Positions 31,447-42,287 of a DNA stretch of 64,000 nucleotides are shown here, in pieces. The translations under genes and the position numbers were made by a program. Below the pieces are notes generated by a model. It was not told the DNA's origin. It searched no databases and worked only from the letters and a program-made list of their open reading frames with translations. The DNA is from Flectonema sp. DT1601 (taxonomy: Eukaryota; Euglenozoa; Diplonemea; Diplonemida; Diplonemidae), in NCBI GenBank assembly GCA_964019425.1, contig OZ025781.1:620001-684000 (forward strand), read 5' to 3'. How positions within the stretch are numbered: position 1 is the first letter of the stretch; the number at the start of each line of letters is the position of its first letter.

Positions 31447-32358
31447 ATGGAAGTGTTTCATCACATTTCAGAAAGTCCTTACAGCTATGTTAGTGATTGT
31501 TTAACATTAAGAAGACGTGTTGATGGACTTCGTGGATTATGGACAACAAAAACTCTCAAAAAGGATGAAACCATTCTGCGAGTTCCCCTAAACTGCTGTG
31601 CCTACAGTGATACCTTCATGGGCGTCGTTGAGAAGGTAAAGAACGATGATTACACATGGTACAGAAACTGCATTGATGAAAATGAGAATTTCGCAGGTCC
31701 ATATTTGCCAAAGGGTGAAGGGTTACAGTATTGTGAGACTTTGAAATATTTTTTAAATGACTCGTCTGTAAGATTAAAAGGAGAAACACTTTACGCTGCT
31801 TGTCTTGTTATGAGTAGATCTTTTACTGTTGCTCTTAGTGATAACGATGTTGTTCGTATTGTCATACCAGGTGTTGATCTGTGTAATCATTCCGAAAGTA
31901 AATTTAATATTCGATTTAGAGTTGTAAGAAACATCGATGAGAATGATTTTGTAATCGAAGCATCAACGTGTTCTCCTGTTTGTGAGGGTTCAGAGTTACT
32001 GCTTTCTTATGGAAATCATCCACCTTCAGTTATGCTTCATAATTATAATATAAAACCATCGTCTTGTTTTCGATTTTGTGCTGCTCCGTTGGATCCTTGT
32101 TATTGTCCTGTTCCAATTTCATTGCCTGACTTGTCCTCACCCATATCGTATCCCATCTCTTCATGGAAAAGGTTGCCTTTTAGTTTTAATCAGCTTCCTG
32201 ATGTTAGGATAGCTATTAGAATTGCGATTAAAAAAGTTTGTTTGAATGTTAGACAAACTACGAGTGGGTCTCTTGGGAGAAGGATAGCACTGTCGGAATT
32301 AGTTGGACTTCAAAGGCTGAGAAGAAAAGTAATTACTCGGTTGAAGAAGTCTCGTTGA
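31447..32358 (+). CDS. SET-domain protein lysine/histidine methyltransferase (SETD3/RLSMT class)
   Basis: 303 residues, intronless. The ATG is one base after AACACAG. The SET core starts GLRGLWTTKTLKKDETILRV (about residues 28-47) and, after an insert (iSET-like, about 60-145), continues with IPGVDLCNHSE (NHS motif that binds S-adenosylmethionine) and EGSELLLSYGNHPPSVMLHNY, which carries the Tyr that closes the pseudoknot and the GNHxP element. This split-SET arrangement is that of SETD3/SETD6/Rubisco LSMT enzymes. The usual C-terminal substrate-binding helical domain is much shortened here (about 80 residues). Substrate unknown; SETD3 relatives methylate actin histidine, others methylate lysines. 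Confidence 0.85.
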   Translation: MEVFHHISESPYSYVSDCLTLRRRVDGLRGLWTTKTLKKDETILRVPLNCCAYSDTFMGVVEKVKNDDYTWYRNCIDENENFAGPYLPKGEGLQYCETLKYFLNDSSVRLKGETLYAACLVMSRSFTVALSDNDVVRIVIPGVDLCNHSESKFNIRFRVVRNIDENDFVIEASTCSPVCEGSELLLSYGNHPPSVMLHNYNIKPSSCFRFCAAPLDPCYCPVPISLPDLSSPISYPISSWKRLPFSFNQLPDVRIAIRIAIKKVCLNVRQTTSGSLGRRIALSELVGLQRLRRKVITRLKKSR

Positions 32359-32417
32359 TTTTATTGACTGGTGAGATTTTTTTTTAAAAATTTTTTTTTC
32401 ATTATCAGGACAAGAAT

Positions 32418-33539
32418 ATGGCAGATCCGTTGTCCTCTCTCCGAATCGCCGGAACACCAGCATTTGGACAAGTCTTAGAGTACGCCAAGTGGGTAGGTTT
32501 AGATTTAGCCACAAGAAATGACTTAATGTGGCTAGCTGAGAAAGGTTTATGTGCACCCCTACCGAAAGGATGGACAGCGTGTTCTGTCGATGGTGGAGCA
32601 CCACAAACAACCAGCTACGGAAATTATGAAGGTACTGCAGGTGACGTTTATTATTTTAATGAGGTTACAGGTGAGAGTCTTTGGGACCATCCCCTGGATG
32701 GAGTTTTTAGAGAATTAGCGAAAGTATTCAGCAGAGCAGCACCACCAGATCCGATTGTCGCAGCTAAAAGGAGGAGAAATCTAATTGAGTACTTGAGGAC
32801 TCATGATATTGGAACAAAACTAAATCGAATAGAGTTTGAAGACGACGACAGTAAACCAAAAGTTTCAAAAGTTAATTGTGCGACACAAGTTAGTATTCAC
32901 TCATCTAATGCATCAGAGCAAGTTGAAGTAGAAGCACACAACCAAACAACTCAAACATCTATCAACCAATCGACTACTGGTACTCACGTCATGCCATCTG
33001 ATAGTCAAACAATGACATCTGCGATGGTTTGTAACTCACACACTATGACTGTCGATGAAGGTATTGTATTGAGTCCAAGAAACTCAACAGTGGCTTTATT
33101 AAATTCTGTTGATCACATGTCAGTCTCAGATAAGTCAGGTCTTAACGGTACTGACATGAAGGAGAGTACTACTACTGGAGAGGAACTCTCTGGGGTTCAA
33201 GCAGTGACATCGGAAGTTTTAGTCAAGGAAATGCTTGCTAGTTTTCAACAACAGCTTCTTGAACATCGACGTGAAATTCATAATTCAATTGCACACGATA
33301 GGGATACTCAACAACAACTTGTAAACTCGTTGTCTGGTTCAACGAAGGCTTCAGTTCAACCACCACATGTCTTCCCACCTCCAGCACGTACTATTCAGTC
33401 TCCAGATTGGAGTAAGTTAGAGTGGATAGGCTGCTATGGTTTTATTTTATTAGTTCATTTAGCGATCTGTTTTTGTTTTGCTTTGGGTTCCTTTACGATA
33501 CTACCACAGTTAGAAACTGAACCTGAGAAATATTATTAA
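32418..33539 (+). CDS. CEP164-like WW-domain protein with C-terminal membrane segment
   Basis: 373 residues, intronless; the ATG follows TTCATTATCAG. Residues about 20-95 match the CEP164 N-terminus by eye: YAKWVGLDL, LMWLAEKGLCAPLPKGWTAC, then GDVYYFNEVTGESLWDHPLDGVFREL, which is the WW domain with both Trp. CEP164 is a distal-appendage (transition fibre) protein that docks basal bodies and recruits TTBK2. The middle is Ser/Thr/Asn-rich and disordered (about 140-265); a short coiled coil (about 270-300) follows. Unusually the C-terminus has one hydrophobic helix (about 339-364, beginning WIGCYGFILLVHL), making a tail-anchored topology possible. Only 50 bp separates it from the SET gene. Confidence 0.75.
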   Translation: MADPLSSLRIAGTPAFGQVLEYAKWVGLDLATRNDLMWLAEKGLCAPLPKGWTACSVDGGAPQTTSYGNYEGTAGDVYYFNEVTGESLWDHPLDGVFRELAKVFSRAAPPDPIVAAKRRRNLIEYLRTHDIGTKLNRIEFEDDDSKPKVSKVNCATQVSIHSSNASEQVEVEAHNQTTQTSINQSTTGTHVMPSDSQTMTSAMVCNSHTMTVDEGIVLSPRNSTVALLNSVDHMSVSDKSGLNGTDMKESTTTGEELSGVQAVTSEVLVKEMLASFQQQLLEHRREIHNSIAHDRDTQQQLVNSLSGSTKASVQPPHVFPPPARTIQSPDWSKLEWIGCYGFILLVHLAICFCFALGSFTILPQLETEPEKYY

Positions 33540-33738
33540 TCTCCGGCTTTAGCTTGTTCCTTTTTTTTTTTTTGTATTATTTTTTTCTTTCTTCTTCGTC
33601 TTTCCTACTCTCTTACCTTGACCTTAAGATAATTGTACGTGCGTAGCTGCTTAGATTATGTTGGTATATTTTACGGTATCTATCATGCGTAACTTGTAAT
33701 ATTTTATTATAATTAATCAAAATCAGCACTTCATTGCA

Positions 33739-35409
33739 ATGGAGACGATCAAGTCGTTTGGGGCGAAGGCATTAGAGGTGACGGCTGACTCATTAAATAA
33801 TGTCAACAGACTGATCAAAGATGCCACATCTGATACTCCAGGAGCTGTACCATATTATGTACAGCAACAGTTTGTACAGCTATCTCATGAAGGAAATGAT
33901 CCAGGAAGGGAAATGCATAGATTTTTAATGTCTAGAATGGAATACGGTGGTGTTCACACTATTGGAAAGTGTCTTACAATTATAAAATCAGTTTTGCAAG
34001 ATGGAAGCAATGGTTTTCATGTAATTGTGAAGCAGTCAACTCATCAGTTGGGGAAATTGGCAACTGCCGACACCCGACGAGACTCAGTCGAAGAAACAAA
34101 CAAACAAATTGCCCTCTCGATTATGTCTAGTATCGGTCAGCCAATAACCGCTGAAGAAAATCGTGGAGTGTACGGTGGCATCTCAAGCACTGATCCTGCA
34201 CCGCAACAAGTTACCTCACACGGCAAGACTGCTTGGCAAGAGATGCAAGAAAGTACTCACAAGGAACAACGCCGCAAAGAAAAAGCACTCAAAGAAGTCA
34301 AGCAAAAGAAAATGGCTGTCAGAGCAGAAGAGCTACGCAAGGAAGCTATTACATTCGATGCGTCAGCAGTACCAGCAGAGAAATTGGCAGAAAAGATTTT
34401 ATCTGGTGCAAGGAAAAGGATTCCTGCTTCAGAATTGAAAGCCTTTTCCGACTGTCTAAAGTATGACGGTGAGCCAACGTTTGTAATTGTTGCGAAGGGA
34501 CTGATGAGTGACAATATTGGAACAAGATTTAAAGTGTTGGAAGTCCTTCAACAAATTTTACGTGACAACAGAAAAGGAGCTGCGAATGCTGCAGGTAAGT
34601 ACTGCAAGAGGCTAACAAACATTCGTGATGCAAAGGGCGGGGCGGGTCTCGAAACTAAAGCCGAACACTGCAGCACCATGGCGAGAGACATTCTACAACT
34701 CATTGACTTTTGTAAGGCTAACCCTCCCATTGAACCAGTGGTAGTCCAGCAGGCTCCTGGTTTTGACTTACCAAATACTACTCAACAGAGTGCTTTTAAT
34801 CTGGGTAGTCCAAATGGAACTCAACAACAGAGTGCTTTTAGTCTTCCAACGGCGAACAGTCAGGTTCAACAACAGAGTGCTTTCAACTTGGGTAGTCCAA
34901 ATGGAACTCAACAACAGAGTGCTTTTAGTCTTCCAACGGCGAACAGTCAGGTTCAACAGCAGAGTGCGTTCAATCTACCAACTGGAGCACCAGTTGTTGA
35001 TATGCAACAACAGCTTCTGCAGCAACAGTTGGCTCAAAACCAACTTTTACAACAGCAATTAGCTCAACAACAGTTGTTAGAAAAGAAGAAGGCTCTTGAA
35101 GAAGCCCAACAGCAACAGCTGCAACTAGAGCAGCAGCAACAACACCAACTGCAGCAGGAGCAACAACAACAGTTAATGCAACAGCAACAGCAACAGCAAC
35201 AGCAACAATTACTACAGCAACAACAACAGCAGCAACAAGTACAAGAAATGATGGAAAAAAAGCGACTCCTGGAAGAACAACTGAAGCAGCAACAACAGGC
35301 CGCTGAGCAACAGCAGCAACAGCAGCAGCAACAGCAGCAACAGCAGCAGCAACAGCAGCAACAGCAACAGCAGCAGCAGCAGCAGCAACATCAACAGCAG
35401 TTACTGGAG

Positions 35410-35456
<47 letters not shown>

Positions 35457-36454
35457 GTTGTTGGAGCAGCAGCAACAGCAGCTGTTGGAACAGCAAAGAC
35501 AGGTTCAGGAGATGATGGAAAAGAAGCAAAAGCTTCAGGAACTGCAACAATTGCAACAACAGCAACAGCAACAACAGTCGCCGCTGGATTTCCTAGCGCA
35601 GCAACCCTCAGCAGGTCCACCACCGATTCCGGATCAAAGTACTATTAAATTAGACGCTTTTGGAATGCCAATCACGCAACCTGTTCCCCAGCCACAACCA
35701 CAGCAACCTCAGACACAGCCACAGCAGGTGCAGCCGCCACCTCAGAAGGCTGTCGATCCTCTGGTGCAGATGTTTGCGCAACAACAGCAACATCAACATC
35801 AGCAGCAGCAGCAGCAGCAGCAACCACAAGCTCAGCCACAGCAAATCGAAGAGCTGCTCGCTCAGAAAAAGAAGCTCATGGAGCACTTACAACAACAACA
35901 GTTACAGCAGCAGCAGCAGCAGCAGCCAGTTTCGCAAGATGCGGGACTTGAGTTTCTTCAGCCAGCTCAACAAGCGACGCAACAGCCTACTCAGCAACCA
36001 CTTTCATTGCAGTCTCAATTGTTAGCTCAAAAACAACAAATGGAAAGTAATGTGCACAAGCCAGTGATAAGTAGCAGCAGCGATCCTTTTCAGCAGTTGA
36101 TGGGAATTGCGACTCAAAATGCGGCTTCTGTTTCCAGAGCGTCTACTGCAACCCTTGACACTATGGGTAGCTACAGTATTCCTGCGAGTCCTACTGTTGC
36201 TACGAGTCCCACATCTGCTTCACCGATTCCGGAAATGTCTTCTTCAAATGCTCAAGATGTAATTATTATGGAAGGAAACATTGGAACACTTCAGAACAAA
36301 TTGAAGCAGATGCAGGTTTGTAATATTTATTGTTTTCTATTGAAGAGTCGTGTACTGTTCTTATTTAAAAAAAAAAAAAAAAAAAAAACAGATTCAGTAC
36401 AACCTTCTAAAAATGCAGCCTACTGATACGCCTCTGCCAGACTTCTGTCAGTAG
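33739..36454 (+). CDS. Tepsin-like ENTH/VHS protein with long polyglutamine region (two exons)
   Basis: Exons 33739-36315 and 36392-36454 (intron 76 nt, GTTTGT to ACAG) give 879 residues. Residues about 15-140 form an ENTH-type helical solenoid (LIKDATSDTPGAVPYYV, FLMSRMEYGG, KCLTIIKSVLQDG). After a charged helix, residues about 210-325 form a second VHS/ENTH-like domain (SDCLKYDGEPTFVIVAKGL, RFKVLEVLQQILRD). Two such domains in tandem is the tepsin layout, the accessory protein of AP-4 coats at the trans-Golgi. Then come 29-residue tandem repeats (QQSAFNLGSPNG type), a very long Gln-rich tract (about 410-750) and a Ser/Pro tail. The second exon restores a natural helix end (KLKQMQIQYNLLKMQ). 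Assignment to tepsin is inference; a generic ENTH adaptor is the alternative. Confidence 0.8.
34792..34974 (+). repeat. 87-bp tandem repeat inside tepsin-like gene
   Basis: About two near-identical 87-bp units (GGGTAGTCCAAATGG recurs at about 34803 and 34890) encode 29-residue repeats with QQQSAF boxes. They lie just before the polyglutamine part. Confidence 0.85.
35020..35580 (+). repeat. CAG/CAA polyglutamine tract
   Basis: Almost pure mixed CAG and CAA codons interrupted by Leu, His and two EMMEKK-type segments. The longest pure run is about 27 Gln near 35307-35387. Antisense frames here give only poly-Leu or poly-Val/Ala artefacts. Confidence 0.9.
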
Positions 36455-37344
36455 AATAGCTGACTCATATTGTATTCTTTTATTTCGGATTAGTTATTTA
36501 TTTCACAATACTGTTTTCTGTAGTTGTTGTAATCTTTTTTTTTTTATGATTGAAATTATTTTCTGCAATAGAAGGGGTGGTTTCCCTGGTCAGGGGGGAG
36601 AGAGTTTTCCTTCCTTTTTTTTTGTTTTTTTTGTTTTTTTTTAAAGCTCTTTGGTACTCAAATCTCATGAAAACCAAAACAGAGAGTGAGGGGAAAAAAA
36701 AAAAAAAACCTGCTGCACGCAAACCTCTATAAGCTCTTAGTGTAGAGGCTTCTGGTTATTGTGGTTTTTCGATCATTTTTTTTTTTTTTTTGCAAAGCCT
36801 TCCCTTTTTTTTTCTTTCCCTGTCTCCCCGCTTCAGTTCTTTACGTCTTTTATTACTTCCATTTCACTCACGTGTGTTTTCCTTTCTACTGTCTTTTAAG
36901 AATTGCTATGCAAAATGAATTCTTTTTGTGAGCTTTTTTATTTTATTTTATTTTTTTTTGAAATTCACTGGTGCGATTATGACATAATTACGAATATAAC
37001 GAACGAATATAATTTCCAAAGTTAATTCGGAAGCACCACAGAGTTATGATAGTATTAAGACAGAAAAAAAAAAAAAATGAACACAAAAAAAAAAAAAAAA
37101 AAAAAAAAAGGGAAAAAAAAAAAACAAAACGATAGTGTTAGGTGTTTGTGTTGTAAGTCAAAACATGTGTTTTCATTTTTTAAAAAAAAAAAAAAAAAAG
37201 AACTATTTTTTTCTCTTTCAGAACACCCTGTTTTCATAAGATGTAATTTTTCAAATATACTATAGTGTTTTTTTTTTTCTTCTTCTTTTTTTGCTATTTA
37301 TGTTTAATTTGTTCAACAGAGTTTTTACCCATAAAGTATAAATT
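36455..37344. other. Intergenic, homopolymer-rich
   Basis: 890 bp of alternating A and T runs (37070-37125 is almost pure A). No frame, repeat or hairpin of note beyond the runs. Confidence 0.5.
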
Positions 37345-38061
37345 ATGAATATACTCGTATTATTGATAACTACTTCGCTGATCGCAGCGACGGTAGGATC
37401 CATGGAGGCTTGGAGGATACGAATTAGTACCCGTGATAGACAGCTATCCCTATCACAAGTACTAATATTCGATGTAAATAACGTAAACAACGCCGTTAAT
37501 AAAAGTTGTATAGCTGTTACTGGTCAACCCTGGGATGCTCCTCGGGGGACGTCTCAATGTGAATGGGCAATTGACGGCAACTTAGAAGCAAAAGGAGAGA
37601 ATCCTAATGAAAATGGCTACTATTATGAGTCTGCATCATCGACTGGTGTCAATTGGTGGGAGATTCACTTGGATACCAATATATCAGTGAGTAGTGTTAA
37701 GATCATCAACAGAGCTGATTGCTGTCAAGAAAACCTTCTTGGAGCAACACTAGAACTCTATTCATCTCTGTCAGATACACCTGCCTTCTCAACAACGTTA
37801 AAATCTTCTGATTCTCCGTCGACTAACTACAGCGTGACCGTTGAAATCCCTGTAGTTGTTGATAAGTTAGAAGCTTCTTCTACTGTTCTTGTAATACTGA
37901 TTCTCATGTTTGTTTGTTTTATCGTCAGTGTAGTAGTCTTAGGAGTATATGTGCAGTGTCGTCGAATGAAAGACATGAGAGAAGCCAAAGCCTCATCTCG
38001 AATAATGCTTTCAGACGACAGCGACAGCGGTCCTACAGAACTAACTGCGGTACTACAGTAG
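37345..38061 (+). CDS. Type I membrane protein with discoidin (F5/8 type C)-like ectodomain
   Basis: 238 residues, intronless; an acceptor-like GTTCAACAG lies 27 nt before the ATG. Residues 1-19 are a signal peptide (NILVLLITTSLIAATVG). Residues about 20-160 resemble a galactose-binding-like/discoidin jelly roll: AIDGN, then NWWEIHLDTNISVSSVKIINR and a closing strand ATLELYSS. The Cys residues could form disulfides. One membrane helix (about 179-204, VLVILILMFVCFIVSVVVLG) is followed by a short cytosolic tail beginning CRRMKDMREAK. Such domains bind glycans or lipids at the cell surface. The family is assigned from the WW-x(n)-V-x-I-x-NR pattern. Confidence 0.75.
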   Translation: MNILVLLITTSLIAATVGSMEAWRIRISTRDRQLSLSQVLIFDVNNVNNAVNKSCIAVTGQPWDAPRGTSQCEWAIDGNLEAKGENPNENGYYYESASSTGVNWWEIHLDTNISVSSVKIINRADCCQENLLGATLELYSSLSDTPAFSTTLKSSDSPSTNYSVTVEIPVVVDKLEASSTVLVILILMFVCFIVSVVVLGVYVQCRRMKDMREAKASSRIMLSDDSDSGPTELTAVLQ

Positions 38062-39071
38062 GAATGCAGTGCTACGATAAGCATTCTTTGTCATAGCTGT
38101 CGTCGGTGTTTGGTTGGATCAAAAAAAAAAAAAAAAAACTTTGAGTATACATTTTTTTTCTTCTTTTTCTGTACATTTTTTCGAACCGATGTTTAAATTA
38201 TTATTCGTTCCTATGTCTGTAAGATATTTGGTTTGTTTTATTGGTTTTTTCTTCTTCTTTTTTTGCAAAGAATTGTGGTTCCCAATCAGCGATTGCACAG
38301 CGGTACTGCGGTCGACAAAAGAAGTCAGTTTGCGTGCTAACCGAGAATGTTTTCTGAGAACACTTGGTTTCACTTGAACCAATCATTTCGTAATAAATAA
38401 CCACTGGTGCTCGTACGGTCGACAATTTGTGCCTGAAGAGGCAAAGGTTGTGATAGAAACACGCAAAAAAAAAAAAAAATAAACTGAGGCGACATGCGAA
38501 AAAAGGAATTGTTTTCTTTTCTGACTTGACAGTGTCAAGCGACAAGGTTCAATCTACTGCCACTTCTCTTTGAGCGTCCACTCAACTGGCCTGACGATAG
38601 TTTTATTATTGTAATCTTATTTCCGTAAGTGCTATTTTTTTTTTTTTCTTCTTTCTAAGACTCTTTTCCCCCAAAACTCATATGGTAACTAACAAAGTTA
38701 TATCCTGACTGGGATTGAGAATTCAGTTCTTTTAAAAAGTGGAATCGTTGATGAATTCAAACAATAAAAAAAAAAAAAAAAAAAAATGAATTCTCAAAAC
38801 TTATTGATGAAGGCCCGAGTGTGAAATTAGGGGACTGAAAAGTACGTTTCTTCCACAGTGCTACGTGGAACAGCTATAATTTGTTAAAATCTTAAATTTT
38901 GTGAACTATTTGAGTAACAAAAAAAAAAAAAGAAAAATAAAATAAAATAAATAAAAAAAAACTCATATTCTAACTGATTAAGAGTGTAGTCGTCCTTCTA
39001 GTATATCCGACTTAGTGAGGATGGTTAGCTTCTTTGGTAATTTTTTTTTTTTTTTTTTTTTTTTTTTTGTA

Positions 39072-39204
39072 CCGACGTCGTCGGAGAAGAAACCCTTCAG
39101 ATTGAAAGCCGATATTTCTTATGGTCGTGATTTATTTTCCCCTGAGTGACAGGATTCTGTTTGCGTTCATCAACGAAATATAAGGCTGATGTGAATGGTT
39201 TTTT
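39072..39204 (+). repeat. Triloop-hairpin element, copy C (full)
   Basis: Hairpin CCGAC-GTC-GTCGG, then GAGAAGAAACCCTTCAGATT, the middle block TTTCTTATGGTC and GACAGGATT, and the end AACGAAATATAAGGCTGATG followed by TGAATGG and a 20-base T run. Confidence 0.75.
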
Positions 39205-39442
39205 TTTTTTTTTTTTTTTTTTAAATTCCCTCTTTGGGAAACTGAAAGACAAAGAGGACTGGAGCATGACTTTTCTTCTTTCTTTTTGTTTTTCATTTTT
39301 TAATTAATCTGCTACTCTGCTTTTGTTTTTGTGATAATAACAGCGGAACACATAATTGAATGAGGATCTTAATTTTTTATTTTTTTTCTTGAAACAGTTG
39401 GTTTATATTACTCTGTGTTCTCTCATGTAAAATCATCTCTTC

Positions 39443-39482
39443 GCGGGGGGGGGAAGAGGGGGTTTAAGTTTTTACCCCCCGC
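39443..39482. other. GC-rich hairpin / G-run
   Basis: GCGGGGGG (39443-39450) and CCCCCCGC (39475-39482) are exact complements; the intervening sequence has two further G runs. It stands out sharply in an AT-rich region and could form a hairpin or a G-quadruplex. Confidence 0.6.
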
Positions 39483-39732
39483 CTCCTTCAAAGTCTCCCA
39501 TTGTCGAGGGAGTTAAAAACGTGTTTTTACGTTTATTTCTTTCTCTTTCTCTTTTTCTTTTATTTTTTTTTTTCTCACGCAAAACGATTACAGATGATTT
39601 GCAGGTCTGCAACTGTGGGTTTCCCTCCCTTCTGTTGCTAGCAACCTTTTTTTATAAAGAATTTTATTAAGAAATGTTCATTTTTATTTTTTTATAAAGA
39701 TTGTTTATTTCTTGACGAGACTATAGGCGAAA

Positions 39733-39885
39733 CCTACACTCTGCCGTATTACATTATATCTTGGTTTTGGTTTCCCAGGGCTCACGATTAATTCGTAATT
39801 GAATAACTCGATTCCGTACTGCACTGAATGACAACACGGAAAAGAGACATGTATGCAAATAAGTTAGAAACATTGATTATAATGT
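39733..39885 (+). repeat. Second structured repeat family, copy 2
   Basis: Close match to 12871-13015: CACTCTGCCGTATTACATTAT, GGGCTCACGATTAATTCG and ACTGCACTGAATGACA are shared. TTCCGT pairs with ACGGAA near the 3' end, where copy 1 has TTCTGT with the same partner. Confidence 0.65.
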
Positions 39886-40947
39886 AGAGCAAGTACGTCA
39901 TTTTGCAGAGTGTTGGCCTGTATTAACATTTTAGTCACTTGTGTCATGAGTTTTTTAATTTTATTATTGAGTTCTGATACAATACAGAGATTTGTATTTG
40001 TATGAACCTAATCAAACAGTCTTCTCCCCCTTTGACAGCTTTTCTTTCTCTGGTAGTTTATTTAAAGCATGCGACTTTGCGTGGACAGAATCCAGTTATA
40101 ATGATTCATGTCTAATTTGTTGCGTGTTAACCCTTGATTTATTTATCCAAGTCCCGCTTCTCTCTTCTGTCATTATTTTTTTTTCAGTATAACTTTATTA
40201 GTATTATAAAGTTTATTACTGTTTCTATATTGTCACACCCCCTTCTGTCTTTCTTCCTTAGATGGAATTACAAAAATTGTAATTATGATGATGATGTCAG
40301 GTTTAATGCAAACTGCGTTGCCGTAGGCATCACTGGCTGTTGTTTAAAAAAAAAAAAAAAAAACCAACTCACTGATAAAGCTGAGGCATCACATTTCATT
40401 GCTGTTTGGTTATGAATTGTGGTGTATTAACGCCTTAGCTACATTAAGGCTTCAAATTAAATAATGTTTTTCGTCAGAAAGTGTAGTCTTCTCCTGAATA
40501 AATTGTTTTCGCGACGTCTGGTGTATGCAGCACTTAACACAAAAAAGAAAACGAACACTGAAACTGAGTGTGGAGGAAAAAAAAAAAAAAAAAAAAAAAG
40601 AAAATTCTTCTAAGCATGGAGATAAAAAGGTTTGTCTTGTGCGTATTCCGTTTTTTTTAAAGTTACTGTTTTTTTTCTTTTTTTTTTTCTTTTTTTTTTT
40701 TTTTTTAATATGTCGATCGGCACTAATTAAAAATGTAGTTCAGACGAACTCAATGCACGCGACTCGAGGGTGCAAAGGGTGCTTAATCCAGTTACGTTTT
40801 TTTGTAGCGACTTATCTTTTTATTTTTATATTAGCAGACTGAGAACATGAAACTTATATTACCATTGATTATTTTAAACAAGAAAATGAAAAGTTGAATT
40901 TTTTAAAAATTTTTTTTTTCCCCCTTTACCAGGAGAATCAAAGTACA

Positions 40948-42287
40948 ATGGTCAGAGTAAACAACAAATCAAAATTTAAAAAATCACTTCGTGATGCTCA
41001 ACCGCCAGTCCTCCGAAACCCTTACGTAGAACCAGCAAGACCAGATGCAACATTATATAAGAAAGGAGAAGATGCTTGTAAAGAATTAGCCGCAGGAGAT
41101 AAGGTTATTAGAGACCAAGCAGTCGAAGACGTCGGTAGAATGCTTCATTGGTTAGAAACTAGTGAACACGACAAAGACGTACCTGAGGAATTCGCAAAGT
41201 TATGGAGGGGATTGTTTTATTGTATGTGGCATTCAGATAAGCCACTTGTTCAACATGACTGCGCTCAGAAAATTTCAGAATTAGTTCACAACTTAACTTC
41301 ATGGGAACTTCAAGCCACTTGGTTCGGAGCTGCTTGGAAGACGTTGCACTCTGAGTGGGGAGGTCTTGACAAATGGAGATTAGATAAGTTTTTAACACTT
41401 ATGAGAAAGTTATTAAACAGACATTTTGCGATGGTTGCCGCAGTATCAGAAAAGCATTCAGATGACGATGACTATGATATGATTATTCATAATTTCTGTT
41501 TTCCTCTTCTAAACACATACGGTGGCGGTCTCGACGGAATCGGACGACACATTTCCGACATCATTGTCGATGAGGCAATCGCAGTTGATCTTAACAGTGA
41601 AGTTTTCACTGATATTTTTCACCAATTAATACTACCGGTTTTGTGTACATCGTCAAAGTCACATTGTCAACGTGTGTATGAATACGTCTGGGTAAGGCTC
41701 TTAGGAGGGATGAAGGTATGTTAATTCCAACCTTTTTCTGTACTTAGTTGTAGTAGTAGCAATAACAAAAACAAATCCCCTAACAGGAAACCGAAGAGGC
41801 TCTTGAATGGCTTGCAGATGTTGAGTGGGATATTATAATTGAATCACTTCAGGCAGCAGCAATAGATGAGGATACTCATGATCAAAACAGAGCAATGCTT
41901 TCAAGAATGAATGAAGAAATCGATGCATTTGTTGGTAAGGCTGATCAACACGAAGAATACGTTGAGATTGATTCTGAAGAGGAAGAGATGGATACCAGAG
42001 CTGGATTCAAAGACTCCATTGAACTCACTCGTCGAGTTGAAGTCGATTCTAAGTCTCGCCGTGTCACTGACGCCAAAACCCGTCGCGCGGTTGAAAAACA
42101 AATAACCAGACTAGCAGCCTCTGGAGATGACAAAGCACTACAACAATTCTTAAAGAAACAAAGACAACAGGGTGTTTACTTACCAAAGTACTCCAAGAAA
42201 AAGGGAAGAGCCGGACTTTCAAAGGCACTCGACAGCTCTACCGAACTACGAAAGCAAAAGAAGGTAAAGAGAAAGAGAAGAGTATAG
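40948..42287 (+). CDS. RRP1: RRP1/Nop52 ribosomal RNA processing protein (two exons)
   Basis: Exons 40948-41715 and 41787-42287, with a 71-nt intron (GTATGT to CTAACAG), give 422 residues. The ATG is preceded by TTTACCAG and 15 further bases. Residues about 25-270 form the Nop52 domain: EFAKLWRGLFYCMWHSDKPLVQ is highly characteristic, with WRLDKFLTLMRKLLNRHF and the GLDGIGRHI segment following. The C-terminal part is acidic (SEEEEMD) and then strongly basic (KQKKVKRKRR), typical of nucleolar proteins. RRP1 is needed for 27S/ITS pre-rRNA processing and 60S subunit assembly. Length is close to yeast Rrp1 plus a tail. The splice restores continuous helix sequence in the domain end. Confidence 0.92.

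Larger units (their letters stand above)
38062..40947. other. 2.9-kb gene-free region with structured repeats
   Basis: No supported gene. Contains a short palindrome (CTTGACA-G-TGTCAAG near 38525), the full triloop-hairpin element (39072-39204), a GC-rich hairpin (39443-39482), the second-family copy (39733-39885) and a 22-bp block shared with 11132-11153. Modules occur in the same order as in the 10.7-14.5 kb region. Confidence 0.55.

Noticed and set aside
34970-35890. Antisense poly-Leu and poly-Val/Ala ORFs
   Set aside because: They are translations of the complement of the CAG/CAA tract.
38470-38600. GGTTCAATC resembling a tRNA B box
   Set aside because: No A box or cloverleaf can be built around it. 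No tRNA, 5S rRNA, U6 or SRP RNA consensus was found anywhere in the window by eye.
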